Positions 17,884 through 27,560 of a stretch of 64,000 bases of DNA are shown here, one piece after another. Under the pieces are notes generated by a model. That model was not told where the DNA came from. It was given only the letters and a program-made list of their open reading frames with translations, and did no database searches. Within the stretch, counting starts at the first letter, position 1. Every line of letters starts with the position of its first letter. The translations under genes were made by a program, and so were the position numbers. Source of the stretch: Cupriavidus pampae (GTDB lineage Bacteria; Pseudomonadota; Gammaproteobacteria; Burkholderiales; Burkholderiaceae); NCBI RefSeq assembly GCF_914271485.1, contig NZ_CAJZAG010000001.1, forward strand, positions 620,001 through 684,000, given 5' to 3'.

Positions 17884-19524
17884 ATGACGCCCCCGGTCAT
17901 TGCCGAGCTGCCCCCGCGCTTCAACGCCGCGCACGACCTGCTGTCCCGTAACCTCGCCGCTGGCCGTGGCGGCAAGGTCGCCTACCTTGACGATCAGGGC
18001 GCCACCACGTTTGCCGAACTCGATGCGCGCTGCCGCGCCTTTGCGGCGGCGTTGCGCTGCGCGGGCTACCGGCGCGAGGAACGCGTGCTGCTGTGCGCGC
18101 TCGACACGATCGATTTCCCCACGGTGTTTCTCGGTTGTCTGCTCGCCGGCGTGGTGCCGGTGGCCGTGAACACATTGCTGACCGCGGACGATTACGCGTA
18201 CATGCTCGAGCACAGCGGCGCGCGCGCGGTGGTGGTGTCGGGCACGTTGCTGCCGTGCATGCACGCGGCTTTCGACAAGCTCGGCTCCGCACCGCTGCCG
18301 GACGTCATCGTTGCCGCGCCTGGCGATGCGCCGCACGACGTGCCAAGCGTCAGTGCGATGGTCGTCACGATGGTCGCCCCGATGGTCCCCCCACAACGCG
18401 GCGCGCTTGAAAGCCATGCCACCGCCGTGGCCCCAACCGGTCCCGACGACATGGCGTTCTGGCTCTACTCGTCGGGCTCGACGGGCCGGCCCAAGGGCAC
18501 CGTGCACACGCATGGCAATCTGTTTCATACCGCCGACCTGTACGCGCGCCGCGTGCTCGACTTGCGCGAAGACGACGTGGTGTTCTCGGCGGCCAAGCTG
18601 TTCTTCGCGTACGGCCTCGGCAACGCGCTGACTTTTCCGCTGTCGGTGGGCGCCACCACGGTGCTGATGGCCGAACGACCGACGCCGCAGGCTGTGTTCC
18701 AGCGGCTGACCGTCCATCGACCGACCGTGTTCTGCGGCGTGCCAACGCTATTCGCCGGCATGCTTGCCGCTACCGATCTGCCCGCGCGGGCGAATGTCGC
18801 GCTGCGCGTTTGTACCTCGGCTGGCGAGGCATTGCCGCGCGATATCGGCGATCGCTTCCTCGCGCATTTCGGCTGCGACATCCTCGACGGCATCGGTTCC
18901 ACCGAGATGCTGCATATCTTCCTGTCCAACCGGCCCGGCGAGGTGCGCTACGGCACCACCGGCAAGCCGGTGCCCGGCTACGAGCTGAAGCTGCTCGACG
19001 AGCGCGGCGAGCCGTGCGCGCCCGGCGACATCGGCGATCTCTATATCAAGGGACCCTCGGCGGCATTGATGTACTGGGGCAACCGCGACCGCACGCGCGA
19101 CACATTCGTCGGCGCATGGACGCGCAGCGGCGACAAGTACGTGCGCGACGCGGACGGCTATTACACCTACGCGGGGCGCAGCGACGACATGCTCAAGGTG
19201 GGTGGCATCTACGTGTCGCCGTTCGAGGTCGAGGCCGCGCTCGCGCAGCATCCGGCGGTGCTCGAGGCCGCGGTGATCGGCGTGACCGATGCCGAGCAAC
19301 TGGTCAAGCCCAAGGCGTTCGTGGTGCTGCGGCCGGGCAGCACGTGGCATGACGGCATGGCGGCGGAGTTGCAGGCGTTCGTGAAGTCGCGACTGGCGCC
19401 GTACAAGTATCCGCGCCAGATCGAATGCGTGGACGAACTGCCAAAGACGGCCACAGGCAAGATCCAGCGCTTTCGCCTGCGCCAGCGCGAAGAGGCTACG
19501 CGGCAATCTGCGCGACTGTCGTGA
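17884..19524 (+). CDS. bclA: benzoate--CoA ligase
   Basis: 546-residue AMP-forming acyl-CoA synthetase activating benzoate to benzoyl-CoA, the first step of the box pathway. Visible motifs are the nucleotide loop YSSGSTGRPKGTVHTH (about residues 195-210), the A5-type GIGSTEMLHIFLSN, YYTYAGRSDDMLKVGGIYVSP (hinge and CoA region), and the C-terminal catalytic Lys in PKTATGKIQRFRL. The FFAYGLGNALTFPLSVGATTVLM segment is typical of benzoate-CoA ligases. ATG 17884 is preceded by CACAGGAGTGGAGAC. It is divergent from boxR and followed after 14 bp by an alpha/beta hydrolase and then the ABC importer genes; probably one transcript. Confidence 0.94.
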   Translation: MTPPVIAELPPRFNAAHDLLSRNLAAGRGGKVAYLDDQGATTFAELDARCRAFAAALRCAGYRREERVLLCALDTIDFPTVFLGCLLAGVVPVAVNTLLTADDYAYMLEHSGARAVVVSGTLLPCMHAAFDKLGSAPLPDVIVAAPGDAPHDVPSVSAMVVTMVAPMVPPQRGALESHATAVAPTGPDDMAFWLYSSGSTGRPKGTVHTHGNLFHTADLYARRVLDLREDDVVFSAAKLFFAYGLGNALTFPLSVGATTVLMAERPTPQAVFQRLTVHRPTVFCGVPTLFAGMLAATDLPARANVALRVCTSAGEALPRDIGDRFLAHFGCDILDGIGSTEMLHIFLSNRPGEVRYGTTGKPVPGYELKLLDERGEPCAPGDIGDLYIKGPSAALMYWGNRDRTRDTFVGAWTRSGDKYVRDADGYYTYAGRSDDMLKVGGIYVSPFEVEAALAQHPAVLEAAVIGVTDAEQLVKPKAFVVLRPGSTWHDGMAAELQAFVKSRLAPYKYPRQIECVDELPKTATGKIQRFRLRQREEATRQSARLS

Positions 19525-19538
19525 ACGAGGGCGGCGGC

Positions 19539-20342
19539 ATGGCAACCGAACTGGCACGCATCCCATTCGATGGCCGGCAGATCGATATCGAGTTCGCATG
19601 GCTGCGCGCGGAACGCACGGAGCGGCCGCTCCTGGTGTTCCTGCACGAAGGCCTCGGCTCGGTCAGCATGTGGCGCGACTATCCGCGCCAGCTGTGCGAG
19701 GCGGGCGACCTGCGCGGCCTGGTCTTGTCGCGCTATGGCTACGGACAGTCCACGCCGCGGCCGCATGACGAGAAATGGGGCGTCGATTTCATGCATCGCC
19801 AGGCGCGCGAGGCATTGCCCGCGCTGTTCGATGTGCTCGAGATTGGTGCGGGCCGCCGTCATGGCGTGCCGTGGCTGTTCGGGCATAGCGACGGCGGCTC
19901 CATCGCACTGATCTGCGCGGCCAGCGCCCCCGCCATGGTGGCCGGGCTGATCGTGCTGGCACCACACATCGTTGTGGAAGAGGTGTCGGTGCGCAGTATC
20001 GCGGCCACGCGCGATCTGTATCGGCAAACGGACCTGCGCGCGCGGCTGGCGCGCCACCATGCCGACGTCGACTCCGCATTCTGGGGGTGGAACGACATCT
20101 GGCTCGATCCCGCATTCCGTGCATGGGATCTGCGTCCACTGCTGGCCGATCTCCGCTGCCCGGTGCTCGCCGTACAGGGCGAGGACGACGAGTACGGCAC
20201 CATGGCCCAGATCGAGGGTATCCATCGATATGCCCCGCACGCCGCGCTGCTTAAACTCGCGCGCTGTGGACACTCGCCCCATCGTGACCAGCCGGAGCGA
20301 TTGACCGAGGCGGCAGTGGCCTTTATTTCGACGCACACCTGA
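19539..20342 (+). CDS. alpha/beta hydrolase of the box cluster
   Basis: 267-residue alpha/beta hydrolase. The oxyanion region is LLVFLHEGLGSVSMWRDYP, the nucleophile elbow is FGHSDGGSIAL, and the likely acid and His are in VLAVQGEDDEYG and CGHSPHRDQPE. ATG 19539 (MATELARI) is used; the open frame from 19425 overlaps the ligase gene. It is encoded directly between bclA and the benzoate-type importer, so a role in benzoate catabolism is likely. It might hydrolyse a stray CoA thioester or a lactone side-product. No biochemical function is known to me for this family member. Confidence 0.85.
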   Translation: MATELARIPFDGRQIDIEFAWLRAERTERPLLVFLHEGLGSVSMWRDYPRQLCEAGDLRGLVLSRYGYGQSTPRPHDEKWGVDFMHRQAREALPALFDVLEIGAGRRHGVPWLFGHSDGGSIALICAASAPAMVAGLIVLAPHIVVEEVSVRSIAATRDLYRQTDLRARLARHHADVDSAFWGWNDIWLDPAFRAWDLRPLLADLRCPVLAVQGEDDEYGTMAQIEGIHRYAPHAALLKLARCGHSPHRDQPERLTEAAVAFISTHT

Positions 20343-20413
20343 CACATTCGGCCCCCCGATCGGGAAACCCTCGGGCGCGGCCCACTGGCTTGAGACCAAC
20401 AGGAGGAAAATCG

Positions 20414-21592
20414 ATGCACCGTCGCTCGTCGCCGTTACTGTCGCTTGCTCTTGCCACCGCGCTGGCCTGGCTGCCGGCGGGCGCCCACGCCCAGACCGTG
20501 GCCGGCAAGATCAAGGTGGGCTTCATGCTGCCCTACACCGGCACGTATGCGGCGCTCGGCACGGCCATCGAGAACGGTTTCCGGCTGTATGTGCAGGAGC
20601 AGGGCGGCAAGCTCGGTGGCAAGGATGTGGAGTACTTCAAGGTGGACGACGAATCCGATCCGGCCAAGGCCCCCGAAAACGCCTCCAAGCTGGTCAAGCG
20701 CGACCAGGTGGATGTGGTCGTCGGCACCGTCCATTCAGGCGTGCAGATGGGCATCGTCAAGGTGGCCAAGGAAAACAACACGCTGCTGATCATTCCCAAC
20801 GCCGGCGTCGACGAGGCCACCGGTCCGCTGTGCGGCCCCAATATCTTCCGTTCGTCGTTCTCGAACTGGCAGCCTGGCAATGCGATGGGGCAGGTGGTGG
20901 CGTCGCGCGATATCAAGCGCGTGGTCACGCTCACGTGGAAATACGCTGCCGGCGAGCAGTCGGTCAAGGGCTTCAAGGAAGCCTTCGAAGCGAAGGGCGG
21001 CAAGGTCGTCAAGGAACTGAGCCTGCCGTTCCCCAACGTCGAGTTCCAGGCCCAGATCACCGAGATCGCGTCGCTCAAGCCCGACGCGGTGTTCGTGTTC
21101 TTCGCGGGCGGCGGCGCGGTCAAGTTCGTCAAGGATTGGGCGGCGGCCGGCCTCAAGGACAAGATTCCGCTGTTTGCGTCCGGTTTCCTGACCGACGGCA
21201 CGCTGGAGGCGCAGGGCGCCGCCGCGCAAGGGCTGGAAACCACGCTGCACTATGCCGATGGTCTGAACAACGCGCGCGACAAGGCCTTCCGCCTCGCGTA
21301 CGCCAAGGCGTACAAGCTGCAGCCGGATGTGTACGCGGTGCAGGGCTACGATGCGGCGCAACTGCTCGCGGCCGGAGCCAACGCGGTCAAGGGCGACATG
21401 ACGCGCAAGGCGGAGGTCTACAAGGCCATGGAGGGCGCGCGCGTGGACAGCCCGCGCGGCGCGTTCACGCTGTCGAAGGCGCACAATCCGGTGCAGGACT
21501 TCTATCTGCGCAAGGTGGATGGCCGCGAGAACAAGGTCAGCAGCGTGGCGGTGCGCGCGCTCGCGGATCCCGCGCGCGGCTGCCGGCTGTAA
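20414..21592 (+). CDS. branched-chain-type ABC receptor for benzoate-like substrates
   Basis: 392-residue periplasmic receptor of the LivJ/LivK (PBP1) type. AGGAGG lies 7 bases before ATG 20414. The signal peptide is SLALATALAWLPAGAHAQ and the mature start is TVAGKIKVGFMLPYTGTYAALG. The first-lobe binding motif is VDVVVGTVHSGVQMG, with FRSSFSNWQPGNAMG and VFVFFAGGGAVKFVKDWAAAG following. It heads a five-gene importer downstream of bclA. Such importers in box clusters are taken to bring in benzoate or related aromatic acids. The ligand is inferred from context, not from binding residues. Confidence 0.9.
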   Translation: MHRRSSPLLSLALATALAWLPAGAHAQTVAGKIKVGFMLPYTGTYAALGTAIENGFRLYVQEQGGKLGGKDVEYFKVDDESDPAKAPENASKLVKRDQVDVVVGTVHSGVQMGIVKVAKENNTLLIIPNAGVDEATGPLCGPNIFRSSFSNWQPGNAMGQVVASRDIKRVVTLTWKYAAGEQSVKGFKEAFEAKGGKVVKELSLPFPNVEFQAQITEIASLKPDAVFVFFAGGGAVKFVKDWAAAGLKDKIPLFASGFLTDGTLEAQGAAAQGLETTLHYADGLNNARDKAFRLAYAKAYKLQPDVYAVQGYDAAQLLAAGANAVKGDMTRKAEVYKAMEGARVDSPRGAFTLSKAHNPVQDFYLRKVDGRENKVSSVAVRALADPARGCRL

Positions 21593-21610
21593 GACAGGGA
21601 TGCGGGTGGC

Positions 21611-22477
21611 ATGGACGTCGTTTCGTTTCTGATTCAGTGCCTGAACAGCGTGCAGTACGGACTGCTGCTGTTTCTGGTGGCAAGCGGGCTCACGCTGATC
21701 TTCGGCATCATGGGCGTGATCAATCTCGCCCATGGCAGCTTCTACATGCTGGGCGCCTACCTGGCGTTCACGCTCGCCAGCCTTACCGGCAGCCTGTTCG
21801 TCGCGCTGCCGCTCGGCATCGTGCTCGCGATCGTATTCGGCTACCTGCTCGAGTGGCTCTTCTTCAGCTACCTGTACCAGCGCGACCATCTGCAGCAGGT
21901 ACTGATGACCTATGGCCTGATCCTCGTGTTCGAGGAGCTGCGCAGCATCCTCGTCGGCGATGACGTGCACGGCGTGACCGTGCCCGCGCTGCTCGACGGC
22001 GCGCTGCCGATCGGCAATGACATGACGTATCCGGTCTACCGCCTGTTTATCTCGGCGGTGTGCCTGCTGGTGGCCGGCGCGATGTACTACGTGCTGCGGC
22101 ACACCCGGCTCGGCATGACGATTCGCGCGGGCGCGGCCAACCGCGAAATGGTGCAGTCGCTCGGCATCAACGTTACGCTGTTGTATCGGCTGGTGTTCGC
22201 GCTCGGCGTGGCGCTGGCGGTACTGGCCGGCATGATCGCGGCCCCGGTCTCGTCGGTGTATCCGGGGATGGGCGGGCAGGTGCTGATCGTCTGCTTCGTG
22301 GTGGTGGTGATCGGCGGCATCGGGTCGGTCAAGGGCGCGCTGGTGGCGTCGCTGCTGCTGGGCTTCGTCGATACGTTCGGCAAGGTGTTCTGGCAGGATG
22401 CCGCGGGGGTGCTGATCTACCTGCTGATGGCCGTGATCCTGTTGTGGAAGCCGCAGGGCCTGTTTCGCGCGGGTTGA
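21611..22477 (+). CDS. LivH-type ABC permease
   Basis: 288-residue integral membrane permease. The LivH hallmarks are LTLIFGIMGVINLAHGSFYMLGAYLAF near the N-terminus and the coupling-loop sequence LRHTRLGMTIRAGAANREMVQSLGI, then AAPVSSVYPGMGGQVLIVCFVVVVIGG. About eight membrane segments are visible. It follows the receptor by 18 bp and precedes the LivM-type permease by 36 bp. The two form the heterodimeric channel of the importer in the benzoate cluster. Confidence 0.92.
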   Translation: MDVVSFLIQCLNSVQYGLLLFLVASGLTLIFGIMGVINLAHGSFYMLGAYLAFTLASLTGSLFVALPLGIVLAIVFGYLLEWLFFSYLYQRDHLQQVLMTYGLILVFEELRSILVGDDVHGVTVPALLDGALPIGNDMTYPVYRLFISAVCLLVAGAMYYVLRHTRLGMTIRAGAANREMVQSLGINVTLLYRLVFALGVALAVLAGMIAAPVSSVYPGMGGQVLIVCFVVVVIGGIGSVKGALVASLLLGFVDTFGKVFWQDAAGVLIYLLMAVILLWKPQGLFRAG

Positions 22478-22513
22478 GGGCGAGACACCAACACCGGTAA
22501 TCAAAGACCCTTC

Positions 22514-23692
22514 ATGTCGTCGCCGCCTTCCTTCCCTCCGCTCCCTTCGCAGCCATCGACCGTGCCGCGCCGTTCCGCATGGCTCACCGCGCTGGCGTGG
22601 CTGATCGCGTTCGCGGTGCTCGGCGCCGCGCCGTTCGTGCTGACCGCGGACAGCCATCGTTTCTATATCGAGCTGCTGAGCAAGGTGATGATCATGGCGA
22701 TCTTCGCGCTCTCGCTGCAGCTGCTGATCGGCTATACCGGGCTCGTCAGTCTTGGCCATGCCGCGTACTTCGCGGTGGCCGCCTATGCCACCGCGATGCT
22801 GTCGCCGCAGGGCGAGGCCGGCAATGGCTGGGTGCTGCTGCTCGGCGCGCTGGGCGCGTCCGCCACGCTTGCGATGGCCGTGGGCGCGCTCGTGCTGCGC
22901 ACGCGTGGCGTGTATTTCATCATGGTGACGCTCGCGTTCGCGCAGATGGTGTACTTCGTGTTTCACGACACCGAGATCGCGGGCGGCAGCGACGGTACCT
23001 ACATCTACTTCCGCCCGGAGTTCGGTCTGCTCAGCGAACGGCCGATCTCGGTCAACGATCCCACGGTGTTCTACTGGCTGGTGCTGGCCGCGCTGGTGCT
23101 CACGGTGGCGCTGCTCTCGATGCTGCTGCGCTCGCGTTTCGGTCATGCGCTGGTGGGCATTCGCCATAACGAGCAACGCATGCGCGCGGCCGGCTATGCG
23201 ACCTATCGCTACCAGCTGGGCGCATTCGTTGCGGGCGGCGTGTTTGCCGGGCTGGCGGGATTTCTCTACGCGATCCAGTTTGGCTTCGTGAATCCGGAGA
23301 TCGCGTCATGGCACCAGTCGGGCAATGCGATGCTGATGGTGATTCTCGGCGGCGTGGGCAGTCTGGCCGGCGCCGTGCTGGGCGCGTTCTCGTTCGTGCT
23401 GCTGGCCGAGTGGTTCAGCACGCTGACCAAGCACTGGCAACTGCTGATGGGCGGGTTCATCATCCTCGCGGTGGCGGTGCTGCCGCGTGGGCTGGTCAGT
23501 GTGCCGGACGTGCTGCGCGATCGTCCGCTGTGGCGGCTGCGCCGGCAGGGAAGCGAGGCACGGAGTGACGAGGCCCAGTCCGCGCAAGCCGCGCAGTCTG
23601 CTCAAGCCACTCAACCGGCTCAAGCCGTGCAAACCACATCCCACGGCGGCAATCACGGCGCCAGCAATGCGCACGAACGGGGGGCGACATGA
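22514..23692 (+). CDS. LivM-type ABC permease
   Basis: 392-residue permease. Core motifs are LLIGYTGLVSLGHAAYFAVAAYA and LRSRFGHALVGIRHNEQRMRAAGY (coupling loop), followed by FVNPEIASWHQSGNAMLMVILGGVGSLAGAVLGA. Eight to ten membrane segments are seen. The N-terminus is a short Pro/Ser-rich tail, and the C-terminus carries an unusual low-complexity cytoplasmic tail of about 50 residues (AQSAQAAQSAQATQPAQAVQ-like, then TSHGGNHGASNAHERG) not found in the usual family. Its stop overlaps the LivG start as ATGA at 23689-23692. Confidence 0.92.
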   Translation: MSSPPSFPPLPSQPSTVPRRSAWLTALAWLIAFAVLGAAPFVLTADSHRFYIELLSKVMIMAIFALSLQLLIGYTGLVSLGHAAYFAVAAYATAMLSPQGEAGNGWVLLLGALGASATLAMAVGALVLRTRGVYFIMVTLAFAQMVYFVFHDTEIAGGSDGTYIYFRPEFGLLSERPISVNDPTVFYWLVLAALVLTVALLSMLLRSRFGHALVGIRHNEQRMRAAGYATYRYQLGAFVAGGVFAGLAGFLYAIQFGFVNPEIASWHQSGNAMLMVILGGVGSLAGAVLGAFSFVLLAEWFSTLTKHWQLLMGGFIILAVAVLPRGLVSVPDVLRDRPLWRLRRQGSEARSDEAQSAQAAQSAQATQPAQAVQTTSHGGNHGASNAHERGAT

Positions 23693-24489
23693 TCGACCTG
23701 GGCGACCCTCTGGTGGCGCCGGTGTTGCAGGCGGTGCGGCTGACGCGCCGCTTCGGCGGCCTGCTGGCCGTCAACGAGGTGGACCTGACCGTCGGCCTGC
23801 ACGAGATCCATGCGGTCATCGGCACCAATGGCGCCGGCAAATCGACGCTCATCAACATGCTGTCGGGCGAACTGCCGGCGTCGTCGGGCCGCCTGTATCT
23901 GCAGGGCGAGGAGGTGACGGGCTGGGACCAGCCACGACTGGCCCGTCATGGCGTCGGCCGCAGCTACCAGCGCAACAATATCTTCCAGCCGCTGACCGTG
24001 CGCGAGAACTGTCGGCTGGCCGCGCAATCGCGCGCGCAGCGCGCCTGGCGCCTGTGGGAGCCCGCGCAGGCATGTCGCACCAGCCGTGCGCTCGCGGATG
24101 AGGCGCTGGAGCGCGCCGGGCTGTCCGAGCACGCGGGGCGCATCGCGAGCGAACTCGCGCATGGGCAGAAGCGCCAGCTCGAGGTGGCAATGTGCCTGGC
24201 CACGCAGCCGGTGGCGCTGCTGCTGGACGAACCGCTCGCCGGCATGGGCGCCGAGGAGTCCGCGCGCATGCTGGACCTGCTGCGCGGTTTGCGCGACGGG
24301 CATGCGATCGTGCTGGTCGAGCACGATATGGAGGCGGTATTCGCGGTGGCCGATCGCATCACGGTGATGGTCAACGGCGCCGTGATTGCCTGCGGCCAGC
24401 CGGGGGATATCCGCGCCAACCGCGACGTCCAGCTGGCCTACCTCGGCGAGATGGACGAGGCCGTGCAGGATGAAAGGGGCACCGCATGA
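23689..24489 (+). CDS. LivG-type ABC ATPase
   Basis: 266-residue ATPase. Walker A is GTNGAGKSTLINMLSG, the signature is SELAHGQKRQLEVAMCLA (AHGQ variant typical of LivG), Walker B is ALLLDEPLAGMGAEE, and the switch is VLVEHDMEAVFAVADR. The long insert between Walker A and the signature (RSYQRNNIFQPLTVRENCRLAAQ) is the LivG type. It starts inside the LivM stop (ATGA) and overlaps the LivF start, so the whole importer is translationally coupled. Confidence 0.93.
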   Translation: MIDLGDPLVAPVLQAVRLTRRFGGLLAVNEVDLTVGLHEIHAVIGTNGAGKSTLINMLSGELPASSGRLYLQGEEVTGWDQPRLARHGVGRSYQRNNIFQPLTVRENCRLAAQSRAQRAWRLWEPAQACRTSRALADEALERAGLSEHAGRIASELAHGQKRQLEVAMCLATQPVALLLDEPLAGMGAEESARMLDLLRGLRDGHAIVLVEHDMEAVFAVADRITVMVNGAVIACGQPGDIRANRDVQLAYLGEMDEAVQDERGTA

Positions 24490-25217
24490 TGGCGGATCCG
24501 AGTGGGCGTCCGGACCTGATTGCCGCCACTGGCGTGCATGCATGGTATGGCTCCAGCCACGTGCTGCGCGGTATCGACTTCCGCGTCGGCCGGGGCGAGA
24601 CCGTCGGTCTGCTTGGACGCAACGGCATGGGCAAGAGCACGCTGCTGCGGACGCTGCTCGGGCATGTGCGGCAGCGCGAGGGCATCATCCACGTTGCCGG
24701 GCGCGATCTGTCGCGCGGGCAGCCGCACGAGGTGGCGCGGCTCGGCGTGGCCTACGTGCCCGAGGGGCGTGGCATTTTTCCGAATCTGAGCGTGCGCGAG
24801 AACCTGATCATGGCCGCGCGCGCGGGCGCCGATGGCCGCCGCGACTGGGACGAGGCACGCGTGCTCGATCTGTTCCCGCGCCTGGCGGAGCGACTCACGC
24901 ATGGCGGCCAGCAGTTGTCGGGCGGCGAGCAGCAGATGCTGTCGATCGGCCGCGCGCTGATGACCAATCCCGACTGTCTGGTGCTGGACGAAGCCACCGA
25001 GGGCCTTGCGCCGAGGATCGTGCGCGAGATCTGGCGCGTGATTGCCACCGTGCGAGCCTCCGGCATCGCGGCCGTGGTCGTGGATCGCAACTATCGCGCG
25101 GTGCTCGACCATGCCGACCGCGTGGTGGTGCTTGAGAAAGGGCAGGTCGTGGCGGAGGGACGGTCGGCCGAGCTTGCCGCCGGCGCCGGGGTGCTCGACC
25201 GGTTACTGGGCGTCTGA
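24486..25217 (+). CDS. LivF-type ABC ATPase
   Basis: 243-residue ATPase. Walker A is GRNGMGKSTLLRTLLG, the segment VAYVPEGRGIFPNLSVRENL is specific to LivF, the signature is LSGGEQQMLSIGRAL, and Walker B is CLVLDEATEGLAPRIVREIW. The switch His is replaced in VVVDRNYRAVLDHADR, where LivF proteins usually have VEQN at this position; Asp-Arg-Asn is slightly unusual. It ends the probable bclA operon. No obvious terminator follows. Confidence 0.92.
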   Translation: MMADPSGRPDLIAATGVHAWYGSSHVLRGIDFRVGRGETVGLLGRNGMGKSTLLRTLLGHVRQREGIIHVAGRDLSRGQPHEVARLGVAYVPEGRGIFPNLSVRENLIMAARAGADGRRDWDEARVLDLFPRLAERLTHGGQQLSGGEQQMLSIGRALMTNPDCLVLDEATEGLAPRIVREIWRVIATVRASGIAAVVVDRNYRAVLDHADRVVVLEKGQVVAEGRSAELAAGAGVLDRLLGV

Positions 25218-25626
25218 CCGACGTGGAAAAGTCAGCATGTCATCACAATGTGGCGCGTACTTCCTATTCTGTCGTGCTCGCACAACATTGCCGTGGTTTC
25301 GGCAATCCGCCATGTCGGCCACCACCGAGCTTGACCTGCCCTGCGCCGCACACCATGCTTGACGAGTCGACCGTGCGCCGCGCGCGGCGCGCACCTGCCA
25401 AATCCCGTCACCAATGCGTCCGGGGAGGTGGTCGTAACGATGCACTTCCACTAGAATGGCGCGCAATTGTGCAATGCAATAGATAAACCACATCGAAGAA
25501 GGCGATAAGCCCAACGCGGACCGGAGCCGCTTGCGTGAGAGAAGAACGCGTGCCCGCTGCGTCGCGACCCATGGTCCCGGCGGCGGTGCGGGCGGGAGGC
25601 GCACACCGGTTCATCACATCCTGACC
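25218..25626. other. 409-bp gap between LivF and kup, no gene seen
   Basis: No convincing coding frame. It holds a GC-rich imperfect palindrome at 25373-25394 (arms GTGCGC and GCGCAC) and a possible kup -10, TAGAAT at 25452-25457, with no good -35. The frame of kup extends back to a TTG at 25531, but residues before ATG 25627 are not family-like. No recognised riboswitch was identified. Confidence 0.5.
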
Positions 25627-27525
25627 ATGACCCAATCCGCAACCAGTCATTATTTCGTCGAAAGTCCCAGCACGCGCGCGCTCGTTATCGGTGCCATCGG
25701 CGTGGTGTTCGGTGACATCGGCACCAGCCCGCTGTACGCCCTCAAGGAATGCTTCAGCGCGGAGCATGGCATTCCATTCAGCCCCGATGCCGTGCTCGGC
25801 GTGATCTCGATGCTGTTCTGGGCCATGATCATCGTGGTCTCGCTCAAGTACGTCGTCTTCGTGATGCGGGCCGACAACAACGGTGAGGGTGGGGTGCTGG
25901 CGCTGATGGCGCTGGTGCTGCGCACCGCCACGCCACGCTCGCGCAAGGCGCGCGTGCTGATGATGCTGGCGATCTTCGGCGCCTGCATGTTCTACGGCGA
26001 TGCGGTCATCACGCCGGCGATCTCGGTGCTGTCGGCGGTGGAGGGCCTCGAAGTCGCGGCGCCGCAGCTGTCGCACTTCGTGATACCAATCACTGTGATC
26101 ATCCTGACCGCGCTGTTCCTGATCCAGAAGCATGGCACCGCCGCGGTGGGCAAGCTGTTCGGCCCGATCATGATGCTGTGGTTCGTCACGCTGGGCCTGC
26201 TCGGCGTGTACAACGTGATGCAGTCGCCCGAGATCTTCAAGGCCGTCAACCCGTGGTACGGCATCAACTTCCTGCTCGAACATTCGCTGCAGGCATTTAT
26301 CGTGTTGGGCGCGGTGTTCCTGGTGCTGACTGGCGCCGAGGCGCTGTACATCGACATGGGCCATTTCGGCGCGCGGCCGATCCGTGTTGGCTGGTTCATC
26401 CTGGTCATGCCGAGCCTGATGCTCAACTACTTCGGCCAGGGCGCGATGCTGCTGCAGCATCCGGAAGCGGCCAGCAATCCGTTCTACCTGATGGTGCCGG
26501 GACCGTTGCTGCTGCCGATGGTGCTGCTGGCCACGTGCGCGACGGTCATTGCCTCGCAGGCGGTGATCTCCGGCGCGTTCTCGCTGACCAGCCAGGCGAT
26601 TCAGCTCGGCTTTGTGCCGCGCATGCGCATTCGCTATACGTCGGCCGCGGAAATGGGCCAGATCTACCTGCCGGTGATCAACTGGGTCCTGCTGGTGCTG
26701 GTGATCGCGGTGGTCATTTCGTTCAAGAAGTCCGAGAACCTCGCGGCCGCGTACGGTATCGCGGTGACCACGACGATGCTGATCACGACGTTCCTCGCGG
26801 CCGTGTGCATGCGCAGCGTGTGGAAGTGGAACCCGGTGTTCGTCACGCTGCTGGGCGCGGGCTTTCTGCTGGTGGATATCACGTTCTTCGCGGCCAACCT
26901 GCTCAAGGTGGCAGAAGGCGGCTGGTTCCCGCTGCTGATGGGCAGCGCCGCGTTCTTCCTGCTGATGACGTGGCATAGCGGCCGCAAGCTGCTGCGCGCG
27001 CGTAGCCTCGAGGACGGCATTCCGCTCGAGCCGTTTATCGCCGGCCTGCTCGCGCATCCGCCGCATCGCGTCGAGGGCACGGCCGTGTTCCTGACCGGCA
27101 ATACGGAGTCGGTGCCGGTCTCGCTGCTGCACAACCTCAAGCACAATCGCGTGCTGCACGAGCGCGTGGTGTTCCTGAGCTTCGTCACGCGCGATATTCC
27201 GTACGTGGACGACGATCAGCGACTAACGTGCAAGGATCTGGGCGGTGGTGTGTTCATCCTGAAGTCCGAGTACGGCTTCAAGGAAACGCCCGATGTGCAG
27301 CGTGTGCTGGACCTCGCGGCGCGCAAGCTCAATATGGAGTTCGAGCTGATGGAGACGTCGTTCTTCATCGCGCGCGAATCGGTCATTCCGTCGAAGCTGC
27401 CGGGGATGTCGATGTGGCGCGAGAGCTTGTTCGCCTGGATGCATCAGAACGGCGCCAAGCCGTCTGACTTTTTCTCGATTCCCGCCAACCGAGTGGTCGA
27501 GCTGGGCACGAAGGTAGAGATCTAA
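25627..27525 (+). CDS. kup: low-affinity potassium transporter Kup
   Basis: 632-residue K+:H+ symporter of the KUP/HAK family. The start [43 protein letters not shown] carries the family signature [17 protein letters not shown]. Twelve membrane segments fit the hydrophobic pattern, with [38 protein letters not shown] and [15 protein letters not shown] as conserved elements. The hydrophilic C-terminal cytoplasmic domain runs from about residue 460 ([22 protein letters not shown]) to the end. ATG 25627 matches the usual length; no strong ribosome site. It is followed by a bidirectional terminator shared with tex. Confidence 0.96.
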   Translation: MTQSATSHYFVESPSTRALVIGAIGVVFGDIGTSPLYALKECFSAEHGIPFSPDAVLGVISMLFWAMIIVVSLKYVVFVMRADNNGEGGVLALMALVLRTATPRSRKARVLMMLAIFGACMFYGDAVITPAISVLSAVEGLEVAAPQLSHFVIPITVIILTALFLIQKHGTAAVGKLFGPIMMLWFVTLGLLGVYNVMQSPEIFKAVNPWYGINFLLEHSLQAFIVLGAVFLVLTGAEALYIDMGHFGARPIRVGWFILVMPSLMLNYFGQGAMLLQHPEAASNPFYLMVPGPLLLPMVLLATCATVIASQAVISGAFSLTSQAIQLGFVPRMRIRYTSAAEMGQIYLPVINWVLLVLVIAVVISFKKSENLAAAYGIAVTTTMLITTFLAAVCMRSVWKWNPVFVTLLGAGFLLVDITFFAANLLKVAEGGWFPLLMGSAAFFLLMTWHSGRKLLRARSLEDGIPLEPFIAGLLAHPPHRVEGTAVFLTGNTESVPVSLLHNLKHNRVLHERVVFLSFVTRDIPYVDDDQRLTCKDLGGGVFILKSEYGFKETPDVQRVLDLAARKLNMEFELMETSFFIARESVIPSKLPGMSMWRESLFAWMHQNGAKPSDFFSIPANRVVELGTKVEI

Positions 27526-27558
27526 AAAAAAAGGGGCGCTTTCGCGCCCCAGTTTTTT
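27524..27558. terminator. bidirectional intrinsic terminator between kup and tex
   Basis: Stem GGGGCGC (27533-27539) and GCGCCCC (27544-27550) with a TTTC loop, an A-tract at 27524-27532 and a T-tract at 27553-27558. It can end both the kup transcript and the convergent tex transcript. Confidence 0.9.
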
Positions 27559-27560
27559 AC

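Noticed and set aside
20735-23176. An 813-codon minus-strand frame over the LivK-LivM genes
   Set aside because: Antisense shadow of real genes, low-complexity His/Arg/Glu-rich translation, no recognisable family.
25218-25626. A potassium-responsive riboswitch upstream of kup
   Set aside because: No recognisable conserved core of a known riboswitch class was seen; only GC-rich imperfect palindromes.
25408-27159. A 583-codon minus-strand frame opposite kup
   Set aside because: Shadow of kup; no domain or ribosome site.
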